This document shows positions 1 through 12,639 of a stretch of 64,000 nt of DNA, one piece after another; the first letter of the stretch is position 1, and each line of letters starts with the position of its first letter. The stretch is taken from positions 1 through 64,000 of the forward strand of contig JAMXBD010000572.1 in NCBI GenBank assembly GCA_024138025.1, read 5' to 3'. A program made the translations under genes and the position numbers. The notes under the pieces were generated by a model. That model saw only the letters and a list, made by a program, of their open reading frames with translations, was not told where the DNA came from and searched no databases. Origin of the DNA: Combretum micranthum (taxonomy: Eukaryota; Streptophyta; Magnoliopsida; Myrtales; Combretaceae).

Positions 1-876
1 CATTAAGACTTTTGGGGCTCCACTGGTGTGAATTGGAATGTAAATGGCAACTGAAAGCAACGTGATTCCAGCCGGAGTTGTGGACGTGAATTCAATCTTA
101 GGAGCTTTTATTCAACGTGAGGATTTGTATTTTGTCCTATGTTTCCAGGTGTTTCCAACAAATTGCAACCGACTCCTTCTGTTCCAGCGTAAAGATTCTG
201 TACACATTTGTTTCCATTTCCAGCATAGCGTGTGGAATACAGTAGCCGTAACTTTTAATTTGCCGTTGTCCTCTTCTTCCAGCATGGAGTCCAGCTTGCT
301 CGTGTGTGTGTGGAGAATGTGCGGTGTTGTTCGTGAAGAATTTGCTGCTGAGGTGTACTGCCCTGTTCGTGATATTCAATGCAAGCTGTTGTCTATGCGT
401 GGAGAAGGAGTTGCAGTGCGTGGAGATAGCTGAAAAGGTCGTCCTCTGTTCCAGCGTTATCAACCTACTCATGCTCTGTCCAAGCGTGTGTGATCAAGCA
501 GCAATGCTCGTGTGCTGTGCTTGGAGGGGACTACTTGCTTGGCCATCACACCTGCCTGCTGGAGCTGTAGCGTCTCTTGTTCGTGGAGCTCCTGCAACGC
601 TGCTTGATCGACTTTTGTTGCGGTGCGTGAGAAAGGTGCTGCTCTGTTCGTGGCTTCGAATTATAGCGCATGGGAGTACTCTTTTGTTCGGTGGAGCAGC
701 CTTGCGTGCACGTGGATGTGTGTTGTCTCCAGCTTTGTAGTTTGAACGGCTGATACATGGCCTTTCTCCTGTCCTTGAAGCAACTTCCAACGGTTGAAAT
801 TTTTGCTCATCTCCATCATTGTGTCAGCGTGAGGGTATTTTACAATCCAAAGTATCCACTTACCATTCCAATTTTC

Positions 877-878
<2 letters not shown>
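1..878. other. Unassigned GC-richer region with recurring short motifs
   Basis: This stretch is visibly richer in G and C than the rest of the first 20 kb. Open frames of 100-144 codons exist on both strands, but they overlap each other and none looks like a family I know. Short phrases recur at irregular spacing, chiefly GTTCCAGCGT-like (near 182, 450) and TGTTCGTGG-like (near 327, 364, 579, 646) words. This suggests a degenerate minisatellite or part of a repetitive element cut by the window edge. No start, splice or domain evidence lets me call a gene. Confidence 0.35.
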
Positions 879-951
<73 letters not shown>

Positions 952-960
952 ATCATCATC
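879..960. repeat. Compound microsatellite (TTA)n-(TTG)n-(ATC)n
   Basis: About ten TTA units pass directly into about fourteen TTG units and then a few ATC units. It is the cause of the long Ile/Val-rich open frame that crosses it, which should not be read as a gene. Confidence 0.95.
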
Positions 961-3219
961 TAATTAATAGTTAACTGAAATAATTAATTTATAAACGTAT
1001 GTTTATATTCATTATGTACAAGTTTTATCGAAATAGAATTTCCTAAGTTAAAACTCTAAATTGTTTGTACGTACAAATATTTAGTTTCGATTTTACACAA
1101 TTAATTATTTTTAGTATTTTAACTTACGCGATCAAATTTTTCAAATTCAATAAATTAAATTATGAACAAAGTCTTAATGAATTCAAAATTTTCTAGCAAG
1201 TATAACAACGGTCTTGGAATTTTTATCTTAAATTTATATTAGTAATTATCGGTCGGTGTTGATATCTATTACATACTTATAACCTTAATAGTTCATCTTT
1301 GGATTATCATTTTACATCAACAAGTCTATTACTAGATTATATTTTATCGAGTTTGGAATTTAGAACTACTTCTAGTTATATCTTAATTATCAATTTAAGA
1401 TATGAAATCTCATTTTTGGTATCTATTAAGATCAAAGAAATTGTTATTCGGGTTTTTCAAACAATGAATGAGTTTATTGCAACTCATTGATCAATTCTAA
1501 GATTTCTGTTGAATCATAATATTTGATATTAGTTTCACATTTGTCAATTTGTTCATTTTCTAGTTATGAAAATTGTTAAATGTTACGTTGATAATTCATT
1601 ATTTTAATTTCTAAATCTCTAAGTCTTTTGATTGGGATATTAGCGTAATTTGAATATTCTTTTAAGATCTAGATTCTTAGATATTGATCTATTTTACCAA
1701 ATATTATATTTTACTGAATAGAATCTATTTATATTAATTTGTTATTAGCAACTTATTTTTTTTATTTTTTTATGTAGAGCTACTTGATATATATTATTAA
1801 TAGATTAATAGTAGCTTGAATACTATTATTTCATTATTTAACAAGCACAGGATTTATTTTCTAAATATTGAACTTAAGGAAAAATTATTCTGTAATTTAT
1901 ATTAACGATTGGTTTATCATCGTTTTATAAATTATTTGAGATCATAGAAGTTACATTTTGTATTTCGAAAAATTTTTATTGGTAGCGGTTTTAATCTTTC
2001 TAATTATAATCAAATTCATTTATACTTTAACAATTTTAAATCGAAAAATTTTGGAGTGATTTTTCCTACTTGTTCCAAACATTCTAAATAATTATGGATT
2101 ACATTTTTAGTATTTGTTATAATCAGGTTACGTAAAATTTGGGGGATTACATTTTTTCTTAAGGTCATGAAATTTCGTATTTGATATTATTTAGAGTTTA
2201 GTTTTAATTTAGGTTGGTTTTTAGGGTTTTGGTTTCAGTATTTAACTCTAGGATTATTTTCTAAGAGTTATGAAAAATTCAAGGGCTTGCAGTTTGAAAA
2301 TGTCATTTCCATTATTTAATGGAAAAAACTTTATGAAAAGTGGACAAGTTTACCCCCGTCATTATAACTCATGGTAAAACATATGCCATTAGACATTTTG
2401 GGCAGTTTTGAAATAAATTTAAGTATAGATTATGAGAATTAAACTCTATAATGTAGATACAACAAATACTTTATGACACCAGACAAATATTACTTAATGT
2501 ATAAAAAAAACATTAATTATTCAAAGACAAAAATATTAAAGAAAAAATTTAAGTTTCAAATCTCATAAAAATAAAAATTTAAATTAATATTTAATATTTT
2601 ATATTTATGCAATTTATTTCTAAGGTATCATTAACTACCTAATATACACTCAAGATTTAGTGGTCCACACTTTACTTTATGTTTATCACCATATTAGTAA
2701 AATTTTACCTATGTCATGTATTCTTGTCTTTGGTATCTTTCACTTTCCTCTAAATTTAATTTCCTAATGTTTAAACTTAAGTTAAGAAAAAAAAATCTCA
2801 AGGATTACAATATCAATGCTATACATGCTAAGTTCCATTCTCCCAGTGACTTAAGTAAATGTGGAATGTGGGAATCAAAGAAAATGCCAAACAAAATGTG
2901 AACAGTAAGAAAATCCCAACAAAATGTTAATAGCATCTCTTGCAGATGCTTACCGAGGTTACATCACAAATAATCAAAGAACTTGGCTATCCAAATAAGA
3001 TGAGGCCAGAACATATCCAACATAAGCAATGTCATATATCATGACAAAATAATGCATAACAATATGGCAACAAAAGTGACAATATCTTATGACCATAGTC
3101 TCAAGACCGAAAGCTTAATTTATTGATAATCATTCAAAAGTTGTAATGATGCAAAAAGGCTATATAAATACATATATTAATTAAAACTTGACATAAGATA
3201 AATTTCTTTCTACATACAA
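961..3219. other. AT-rich intergenic DNA
   Basis: Very AT-rich sequence with many stops in all frames. I see no recognisable domain, RNA gene or terminal repeat. It is the left flank of the Ty3/gypsy element that starts at 3220. The short open frames here (for example 1299-1490 and 2716-2901) have random-looking composition. Confidence 0.6.
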
Positions 3220-6200
3220 TGTAATCCCTGAGAATTTTCACACTAGTATATAATGATAGAATGGAAAATGTGAATTAAATAGTGAACTTAGAACCTAATA
3301 AAAATCCTATAATTAATTTATGAGTAGAAGTGAGCTCATTAGCTTGAGATCCGAATAGAAATTTCTTTGACCCCAATTGATACCAAAGACAAGATTTCAT
3401 AACTTGAGCAAATAACTGAAGATATAATTAAAAGTAGCTCTAAATTTCAAACATGATAAAAGAAAACCTTTTTATAGAACCTATTGGATATAAAACGATA
3501 ACTAAAAGACAGACCACTGAGGTTATAAATACATCATGGGAATGAAAAAAGATACATAACTAACAATCTAGACTTCAAATAAAAGTTTGGATTGCACCAT
3601 TATTCTAGTTAGGGAATTTTGAACCTATATAAACTAAAACACTAATTTGACCTATCAGCCTAGAAAACCTTAATCGCATAAGATAAAACTCTAAAAATAC
3701 TCAATTAGGTAAACTTTAAACTCAAAATTCAAACTCAAGTATAATCTAGGAATAATGTAGATGCCTTAAGAGAACTTCTAGTGATAAAAATCCTATCTAA
3801 TTGATAAAATTAGATGCGTAAAGCTTTACAAGCTACATGAAAACTAAATATTTTTTATGTACTTGTAATTCTAACTTGTTCATGTAATCAATGGTGGGAA
3901 ATTAAAGATGAAATACCGGTCATCTACTTGAGGAAATCAAACATGCCATATGCTCTTCAAATTGAGCAAATTGCAACTTAAAAGTCAAAGTGACAATGAC
4001 CTATTGGCTAATGAAGAGCTTCCAAGTACCCTAAAACAATTAATGAAAGAATTGAGCATATGATAACTAACTGAAAAAGCGCTCTATTTCTCCTTTTGCA
4101 CCATAAATTCAAGAAAAAATTTTGACAACAAAAAAACACATTTCTATTTTTTTTCGTTCACCATATATTGCCTTAGGATCTCTAGAAGTAGACTAAGTCA
4201 ACAAGTTTTGACAAATTGAACAACTAACATCCAATTGAAATCAACTAAACAAATGACAAAGTAGCAAATATTGACTTAATTTCTCAAGCTTAAAGTTAGC
4301 TCCATGAAGTCCCTTAAGCTGGCGTACAATAACTTGTACAAATTGTCTCAAATTGCCATGTAAAACATGGTTGTAATTTGTACCTATCAACATCATATTC
4401 TAATAATAAATAGACTTTAAAGACAACAAACAAATGCCATAAATCTTACAAGTCCAAACTGTAGTAGCCATCTTCCATCATAAATAATATATAACAAAAC
4501 CAATAAACCTTTTTGTCCTACAAAACCCAATCATAACCCATATCAAAAGTAGGAAAAATACAACACATACTCAACACTTCAAAAGACCCCACTTTCTCTC
4601 CTTTTTGCAAATCGTAAAGTTCACTTGGAAAATCAAGAAACACATCAAAACAAAACATTCCCTTTCTTCTTGTTTCCATCGTAGGCTTCTAAGAGAAAAG
4701 TCCCTACTAGCTCAAACTAATTCAAAGTCAACGATCAAGACTAAAAGGTAAGAAAAGCTTCTTTCTAAACTAGCTTATTTCTAGAACAAATAGAATTCAT
4801 CCTCTTTTCTACCAATATAGATCATAGTCAATAAGAGGGGAGGAAGTTTGTCACTTTATTTCCAAACAAACAAGGTATTATCTACATCATCTCTAAGTTT
4901 ATATTATACCCAAGTAAAGAAAACTGGGAAAAACACTAATTTGAATTACTTGTGGAGCTTATCATGTTTGGTTATTCCTTAAGACATGTGAAAAAAACAA
5001 TTATACTAAGTTCACATGATGACATTCAATACTTATTTTACTTTAGCTAAACACTATATTTAGTGATGGATGATGTAGGAAACAACATGTAAAATAACAA
5101 TAATGAACATTAGAAGTTGCTCCATCTAGGAAATGGATCCTATAATATATGCACTATAATAAAACTCATCTAATATTTGTGAAATGCACCATTAACATGA
5201 TTTATGAATGAAATTTAATAAAAAGAAACCACAGAAACAAAAAAAAAAAAAACTTCAACTCTATAATTATAACATGAATCATCTAATAAAACCAAGAAAA
5301 ATTATAAAATATTTTTGCATAGCCTCCAACACAACCTTGCAGACAACAGGAAATAAAATAGAGCATCATCCCTCCTGTCGGCACAGCCTATGCAGCCTCT
5401 TGTGCATACTTTAAAACTCTATTTTTCCCTATCTATCCAATATGAAACCAAATCAAACTTTAGAGTTATATTCTACAATATCACGGTTTTATGTCTACAT
5501 AAAAAAAAAAATTAAAAAATTAATTAAGTTTAACATACTTTTATATATGCCTAACTCCATGAGCTTGCAAATATATTAGAAAATTAATTAAAGGACTAGA
5601 TACTAAAATGTGACCCTATAAATAATAAAAAAAAATATCAAACTTATAAATGAGGTAAGATTGACAAGCGAAGTAATAATAAATAAAAATCTCACTATTA
5701 AACAAATGCTAACAGATGTAAAATCTAATTAACGTGGAATGAAGAGAAACAAAATGAAATTAAATACAAAATAATAAGTATCTATCGCTATAGGGTCATT
5801 ACCTTAAAAGACTAATATAAGTGAAAGAGATTATATAAAAAGAGCCATTGATCTAAATAAGACTAAAAATGAGCAAACACCAATATAGGACACTTAGGCA
5901 TCCATACGAGTTCAATTATCTAATTATAGGTCTTATTGATGAATATTTCTATTCATCTAATAGGTGATTTTAATACTGTAGAGGATTTCCCGGTTGACCA
6001 TTACGATTAGAAAATATGAGTAGGTGAGTAACTCATACTTATTATATTGTTATGCTTGTAGATTAGCTACATTTATAATAAAAAGATAATAATGGAATTG
6101 TTGGGAATATGGCTTTGTAGGCATTGTATGTGTATGAGTTTGTTAGTTGCTAAGCTACACTAATAACAATGATAATGGAATTTCTTGTAGACTCGTTATG

Positions 6201-7207
6201 TGTATAGCATGTTAATTGTCTGTACAATGCTTGATCACCTTAAACCTGACTAAAAACTGTTGGTACCATAAATGAAATGGACATACATTGCATAATTTTC
6301 ATATAATAAATTATAAAAGCACGACAGCTTGCTACGTATTAGTACTTCGGTTCTCTGGTAATGCTTGGTTTTTCTCGACAAAATGTTATTAGTTCAATTC
6401 CATATAAATTTATTGGTAAATGAAGGGTTACGTCTGTGGTAAGAATTTAAAATGACTAACACTTAACGGAGTTTCTAAGGCTTCAAATAGGACATGAATG
6501 TTAAAAAATATTTAATATAATGTAATAATTAAAGTGAGGATTGTTGTTTTCCTCTATACTTAGTCTTTTCTGGGCAGGTGGGTTAATAGATGAGGATTTC
6601 CTTTAACCTCGATGAGAAGGTGTAAATCTTCATCTTGTTTGGATCTAAGTTATCTAAGCATGTATTTGGGTATATGTTTGATTGTTGCATTATATATTAT
6701 TGATAATAACTTGCTTGATATATGATACGTTATGGTTATTTACTGAGCTCGTGATTTATGCTTATACTCTTACAGTCCTTATAGGTTAATTCTTTGCCCT
6801 TGGTTAGTATCTTCTCGAAGCATAACACCAGTAAGGTTTCAAGGGTAGAAGGATTATGGGTTAGACGGAATATTATCTAGTGATATATGTTAAATGATGT
6901 ATGAATATCATTTTATTTATTCTTAAGATTTTACTTATAAGTTGTGTTCTGTAATATCATATTATTTAGATAATTATTTAGAAAATTCTATTTATGATGA
7001 TGTATTTTTATATGTGTTCATCATTCTTATCATTGCAACCGAAAAAATCTTGTTTTGTTAAATTATGTTATTTTCCAAGGCAAACCTAGTATTAACATGT
7101 AAGTGTGATCCTTTCTGATGTTACCTAATCTTTCTTAATACAAATTTTAGACATCATACAATATCATAATATGTATGTTACCACTAGAGTACCCTTGTGG
7201 TGTGATA
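3220..7207 (+). repeat. 5' LTR of the Tekay-like element
   Basis: Begins TGTAATCCCTGAGAA and pairs with the 3' LTR starting at 14084. The end is set by aligning CCCTTGTGGTGTGATA with the 3' LTR end CCCTTGGGGAGTAACA, nine bases before the primer site; the canonical terminal CA has decayed to TA. A TATA-like TATATAAAA lies at 5832-5840 and is kept in the other LTR near 20153, so it is the likely promoter. At about 3.99 kb this is a very long LTR, as is usual for the Tekay/Del lineage. It carries the unoccupied site (GTGAC, 3990-3994) that corresponds to the insertion point in the 3' LTR. Confidence 0.88.
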
Positions 7208-7216
7208 GTTTTTAGT

Positions 7217-7228
7217 TGGTATCAGAGC
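7217..7228 (+). promoter_or_regulatory. Primer-binding site, initiator Met tRNA type
   Basis: TGGTATCAGAGC is the standard plant retrotransposon primer site complementary to the 3' end of initiator methionine tRNA. It lies nine bases after the LTR end and fixes element orientation as plus. Confidence 0.93.
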
Positions 7229-7430
7229 ATTGGTTGCTAGCATAAGAAACATGAATATGTACAAAAATATAAATAGTAAAGATAGTAGTAGAAGAAATAG
7301 ATCTTATTTAAGAATAGCATGGGTAGTTATGGGTAGATTTAAGAACCTAAATAAAGTTGCATGATTAGTAATCCGTGATGTAATTTTATTTGTGGTGCAG
7401 ACCAACCCAACTACATGCAATATCAAATAG

Positions 7431-8400
7431 ATGATATTCAACATGTTAGAATTAGAAACCTTAATGGATTACAAAAGGAGGCTGAGAGTATTAGTGGAGG
7501 ATCTGTCATTATCTAGCATTGCCAAGACTTTAGAGGAGATTCTTGGAAAGTGGAGGCAAGGACAAAATCCACTTTTCAAAGAATGGTTGTTTCTTATGGA
7601 GAGAGAACATCCAGAACCTAGCATAGCTATTGGGTTGATTTACAGGTTTAAGAGATTTGTTTGTAGAAATGGAGGAGGCCTAGAGATTGATAATGTAGTT
7701 TTTATAGTGTTAGCCAAATCAAAGAGACCAGCTCCTGTTGCCTTTAGATACTAGGAGGACATTGGCCAGGGCATAATCTATGCACATGATCTTAGAGGAG
7801 ATTATCGCGGGGTACGTGGTACAAATCCTTATAATGATGAGTGGATGATGAGTCATATTATTAGTTTTCACTTTCTTAGGGATGTATTGATGGCTAGAAC
7901 TTCCATTGTATCTGAGGTAGAATCCAAACATATGAGCCCTCCTAGCTTGTATGACTCATTTTCATACTGATTTACTTAGACCACAATGTTATAGTTAAGA
8001 AAGCATGGGAGGAGGACATCTAAGAGGGATACTACTACTGCTACGTTAGACAATATAGTAGAGAAATTAAAGAAGATGAAAGATGAGAGTGTTGTATATG
8101 CACAATAGATGGCGGGCTCAATAGACTTTACACGGTATACACTTGGTAGTTAGTTTGGTACTTAGAAAGGTACCTCGCATGGTAGATGGTTGAGTGGCGA
8201 GGAAGCCATGTTGGTGCAAGAGAATAGACGAGATCCTGTTACTTGATCAGTAGAGATTAGCAATTTAAATCTTAGCGTAGCACCACTAGGATAGCATGCT
8301 ATAGTACGGGATCTAAGTGATAGTGATTCTAGTGGTATAGTGGAGTATCCCCAGCTGGATGCCCCGAATAAAGGCAAAAGACATCTCTATCTTAGTCCGT
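7431..8400 (+). pseudogene. Unidentified accessory ORF remnant between primer site and gag
   Basis: A 107-codon open frame (7431-7754) is followed by degenerate but coding-looking sequence to about 8400, including a Lys/Glu-rich piece near 8030-8100 and a Ser/Asp-rich end near 8310-8340. It lies inside the element, downstream of the primer site and upstream of gag. Chromoviruses normally start gag soon after the primer site, so this block is additional. I recognise no domain. An extra ORF before gag is known in Ogre (Tat-lineage) elements, but the primer site and integrase here are not Ogre-like. It could be a captured host fragment or an older nested insertion. Confidence 0.4.
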
Positions 8401-8789
8401 AGGGAGTTTGATGAGGAAGAGTTGATTATGTATGTTTTTTTTTAATAGACTTTTTATGCATAGCCATGTGATGATTGTTACCTTACTTTTGATCGACTTA
8501 TAGTTGGATGTATCAGTTAGTGCCACTTTTAACCATGTACATATAGAACTAACTTTGGACACCTTAGTATGTTTTGATGTATATATCTTATCTATCCATA
8601 TACTTATGTAAATATATGAGAAAGTTAGTAAAAAAAGGATGCTTATACTATGAAAAATATTATATGTATCCTTAAGTTATAGAAATTATCCATGTATGAA
8701 ACATTGCCATAAAGTGTATAGAAATGAGCATAACCAATTCATATCACAAGAAACGAGATTTATCTAAGGTAATGTGTTTATTTATGATA

Positions 8790-10425
8790 GAATGTCAAGA
8801 ATGAAGGTAGAAGAGGAAGACTTGCAAGAGCACAAGGAAATCCACTAGAAAATACACCATCACCACCCTAAGATCATCTAAAAATTTTTCTACTTGCAAT
8901 TCAATAGCAAAATGCATTAATTTTGTAAGCTTTGCAAGGTGGACAAGTCCCCCCTATAGTACCACCAGCTGAGGCACCAGCTATGCATCGAGCATCTATC
9001 AGGAGAAATGAGGAACATGCTGTATTGATTCAACCATCAGCGAATGAATCAATAAATCAATAACAACATGCAAAATCTGCTGCCGAGGTACAAAGGCTAC
9101 CTCGATAAGATCATGGATTGCCTCCACCACCACCACTGGAACCTCAAAGAAACATACTACCAGAGTTCATCAAATGCAATAGATATCTTGAGGGACTACC
9201 CGGTAAGCTAGAAGAAGTCAAGGATTGGCTAGCATAGATATAAAGGACTTTTGATGTTTTTCAGATACTAGAAGTTCTTAAAGTACCTTATGGATCCTAT
9301 TGATGCGGACTCCTCAACAGATCTCAAATAAAAATTCGATCTTTTGTCTTTTAGGGTTTTAGAGCGAAGTGAAATTGAAAATTAAAGAAGGATATAGATG
9401 TAATCATCACTCAAATAGGTTCCACGAACAACAAAAACAAACTAGTTTGTGATTAGATTATAAACCGATAACACCACGATCTCCAAAGCACTCATGGTGT
9501 TAATGAATCATGAGATTCAAAAGCAATGTTCACCACAAATCTATATAACTCAAGATTTGATAAAAACAAACGATTAAAGGAAAATTAGATTTCTCAATAA
9601 TCTAAACCACAAAAGGGTTTTACAACTCACTCAAGATTGTTTCGAAACTTAGATATTAAAGAACTAATTCTCTATAAAAAAACATAATACATATAAGGAA
9701 ACAACATAGAAGCTTAAAAGTCACACTGGTTAACTTGTAATGAACACTGGCTTTTAATATCACCTATCTATTGCAACTAAGAGCAAGAATATGGTGGGAC
9801 TTTAAAAAGAGAGGATTACCACAACCAATAACATGGAAGGAATTCGGGTGTGAGTTTCTAAAGGAATATTTTCTAAGCAGTCAGAAAGCAAAATATAGTA
9901 CTAATCTAATGAATCTAACTCAAGGGAATAAGATAGTTGATGAGTATGATCATGAGTTCAACTGGTTGCTACATTTTTCCTTAGATGCTTACAAGGATAA
10001 TGATGAACTAAAGAGGCAAAATTTCTAGTTGGATTGAAGCCTCATTTCTAGAGAAGACTTGATGAATTTGAGATTATTGATTTTGCTGCTATGATGAAGA
10101 AAGTGCAAGTGATAGAACATGCTAGAAAATATGAGATGGAAAGATAGAAGAAACGAAAGCAAACACTTGGTAAAAAAATTCATGATAATGTAGGACAAGC
10201 TTTATTCCTAAGAAAGGGAAGTTCTTCAAAACAACTAGGAATGTAAAGAGTGGAAATGTTAGGAAAAGTAATGTTACCTGTTGGAAGTGTAAAGGTGCTC
10301 ATTACCTAAAGAACGCCAACATCTTTAGCATAAATGCTATTATTGTGGTGAAAGTAGACACATTACTACCACATGTCTAAAGAAGACAGGTGCGATTTTC
10401 ACAACTGTCCATAAATAGTGAATAT
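8790..10425 (+). pseudogene. gag: Broken gag of the Tekay-like element
   Basis: Gag forms the particle that packages element RNA. Remnants are in order: an Arg/Gly-rich N-terminus near 8805, a Pro-rich stretch near 9120-9150, the start of the retrotransposon-gag domain near 9200-9296, the rest of that domain at 9771-10060 (WWDFKKRG, then a FLKEYF block), and zinc knuckles near 10260 and 10335. The second knuckle reads CYYCGESRHITTTC (10335-10376), a good CX2CX4HX4C pattern; the first is damaged. The reading frame has many stops, and a 462-bp solo LTR splits the gag domain. It cannot make a full protein. Confidence 0.75.
9301..9762 (-). mobile_element. 462-bp solo LTR nested in gag, with perfect 5-bp target duplication
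   Basis: The insert starts TGATGCGGACTCC and ends AATATCA on the plus strand, flanked on both sides by CCTAT (9296-9300 and 9763-9767). The gag reading resumes directly after it. Read on the minus strand it begins TGATATTAAAAGCC and ends GAGTCCGCATCA, with TATA-like sequence inside, so the LTR is probably in minus orientation. There are no internal genes, so this is a solo LTR left by LTR-LTR recombination. Its size suggests a Ty1/copia parent, which is inference only. Confidence 0.85.
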
Positions 10426-10699
10426 AGCGGTTAGATTTTCACAATCTAAAGGAGTAGTTGGAGAAATGAACCAAAAAGAGGGCAATGCTAGTGTTAGTAA
10501 AGCCATTGGAGCAGCTAGGGTTTATGCTACTAAAGCCATTGGAGATAGAAGGAGAGGATAAAGAAAACATTTTGAATAATGCTGACATAGAAGAAATTGA
10601 CCTCATTACAGGTATGTAATTACATATGAGTCAATATAAATTAAGCACGAGCATAATTAGATGAACCACAATATGCTTTTATAACACATAAATAACGTA

Positions 10700-10985
10700 T
10701 GATAAATGATAATTAGGAACAATTCAAGTAAAAGACCATGTAGTGTATGCACTATTTGATACTTATGCAACACATTCATTCATAAATGGTGGATTAGCCA
10801 GACAAATAGGGTTAACACCTAAATCTATGGAAAAAGGATTAGGGTTTACCATACCCACAAGAAACATGGTTATAATCCGAGAAGTAGTGAATGCTCAATA
10901 AGGATTGGCGATTAAGAATCAACTGCTGATCTAATTATGATATATTTGCACAAATATGAAATTATTTAGGGTATGACTTGGCTAA
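10700..10985 (+). pseudogene. Decayed aspartic protease of the Tekay-like element
   Basis: The retroviral-type protease cuts the polyprotein. The sequence around 10745-10790 reads as the usual 'LFD.GATHSFI' core, but the catalytic Asp-Ser/Thr-Gly triad is DTY (codons 10758-10766) followed by Ala-Thr. Replacement of the glycine by tyrosine should abolish activity. The downstream region up to the RT linker is interrupted by stops. Confidence 0.65.
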
Positions 10986-11280
10986 CTACCACAAAAGCTA
11001 AGATCGATTATTGTCTTGAAATGGTTTCCTTTGTCAATTGCCAAGGAGAAAGAAAGGAGCACAAAGGAGAAATACTCTAGGACAGTAAAGCCAAAATAAC
11101 AGCTATTGATGTTAATGATGAAAGGATTGAGGAATTGAGCAAGAATATTTTTGAAGTCATGGATGGAGAACCTGAGAAACATGATATTCATACTATAAGA
11201 ATAGTGTGTGAATATCCTAATACATTCCAGAGGAATTACCTGGATTACCTCCACATAGAGAGGTAGAATTCTCTATTGAT

Positions 11281-12100
11281 TTGATACTAGGGACAAAACT
11301 GGTATCAAAAGCTCTGTATTATATGACACTTGTAGAATTGAAGGAATTAAAGGTGCAATTACAGGAGTCCATGGATAAAGGACTCATTCGACCTAGTGTA
11401 TCACCATGGGGAGCTCTAATATTGTTTATTAAGAAGAAGGATGGTTCAATGAGACTCCATATTGACTATAGGGAATTGAATAGAGTGACAATCGAGAACA
11501 AGTATCTACTACCAAGAATTAATGAGTTATTTGATCAATTACATGGAGCAAAAGTATTTTCTTGTATTGATCTCATATTAGGATATCATCAAATTCAAAC
11601 TAAACTAGAAGATTTACCTAAGACTGCTTTTCGAACTCGATATGGTCATTATAAATTTTTGGTTATGCCATTAGGACTAACAAATGCATCAGCAGCATTT
11701 TATGGACTTGATGAATAGGATTTTTTTACCATTGTTGGATAATTGTGTAATTATGTTTATAGACGATATTTTGGTATACTTACCCTCTTAAGAACAACAT
11801 GAGGAGCATTTAAGGAATGTATTGTAGATTTTGAGAGATAACAAGTTATATGACAAATTGTCAAAGTGTGAGCTTTGGCTTAAAAGCATATCTTTTCTTA
11901 GACACATTATATTTGGAGAAGGAATTTCTATAGATCTTGCAAAAATTAAAGCCATCGTATAATGGAAAAGACTCAAGACAGTTACGAAAGTAAGAAACTT
12001 CTCGGGATTAGGGATTTCTCAAAAATTGTGAGGCCATTGATGCAGTTGACAAGGAAAAATGAGAAATTTGAATGGAATAAAAAGTAAGAGCAAGGTTTCT
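11281..12100 (+). pseudogene. pol: Reverse transcriptase domain, broken
   Basis: The longest open piece, 11281-11718, covers RT from the linker through the fingers and palm: [27 protein letters not shown], and [28 protein letters not shown] blocks. A frame break near 11715 precedes the active-site block FIDDILVY at 11756-11779, where FIDD stands in the YXDD position. The thumb/connection continues to about 12100 with several stops. The family is clear (plant chromovirus); the gene is not functional as written. Confidence 0.88.
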
Positions 12101-12109
12101 AAGAACTGA

Positions 12110-12500
12110 AAAGAGATTAACATCGGCACCAGTAGTAGTCTCACCTAATGATCAAGATCCAAATGCTATATATAGTGATGCATCCAAAAATGGTTTGGGA
12201 TGTGTATTAATTTAGAATGAAAAAGTAATAGCTTATGCTTCCAGACAATTGAAAACCCATGAGATGAATTACACTACTTATAATTTGGAGTTAGCTACCA
12301 TTGTTTTTGCACTCAAGATTTGGTGACATTATTTATATGTGAAATTTATACTAATCATAAGAGTTTAAAGTATATATTCATACAAATATAATTGAATATG
12401 AGGTAGCGATGGTAGTTGGAGTTGATTAAATATTATGATTTAGGTATCAATTATCATCCAAGAAAAGTTAACGCTATTGCTAATGCTTTAAGTTGGAAAA
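12110..12500 (+). pseudogene. pol: RNase H domain, broken
   Basis: After the RT thumb, a block beginning near 12166 reads as the Ty3/gypsy RNase H start (IYSDASKNGLGCVL), followed by [14 protein letters not shown] and [13 protein letters not shown]. This is the RNase H that removes RNA from the RNA-DNA hybrid during replication. An in-frame stop follows the first block and others follow the last, so it is a remnant. Confidence 0.75.
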
Positions 12501-12639
12501 ATTATAAGGAAGTAGCCTCAATGTTGACAGAATAGAAAGAGCTAATTAAAGAATCTAAAAGATTAAGCATAGGATTTACGATGCAAGGACTTGAAGCTAA
12601 ACTTAGATATTTGACCTTAGAGCCTACCTTACTCTAACA

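Noticed and set aside
44..740. Overlapping open frames of 129 and 144 codons
   Set aside because: Opposite-strand frames are just as long, composition is odd, and no domain or splice support is visible.
757..963. 68-codon open frame ending in runs of Ile and Val
   Set aside because: It is produced by the TTA/TTG microsatellite.
7217..7228. tRNA gene at the primer-binding sites
   Set aside because: Only the 3' end complement of the tRNA is present, with no cloverleaf around it. The same holds at 28406 and 55003.
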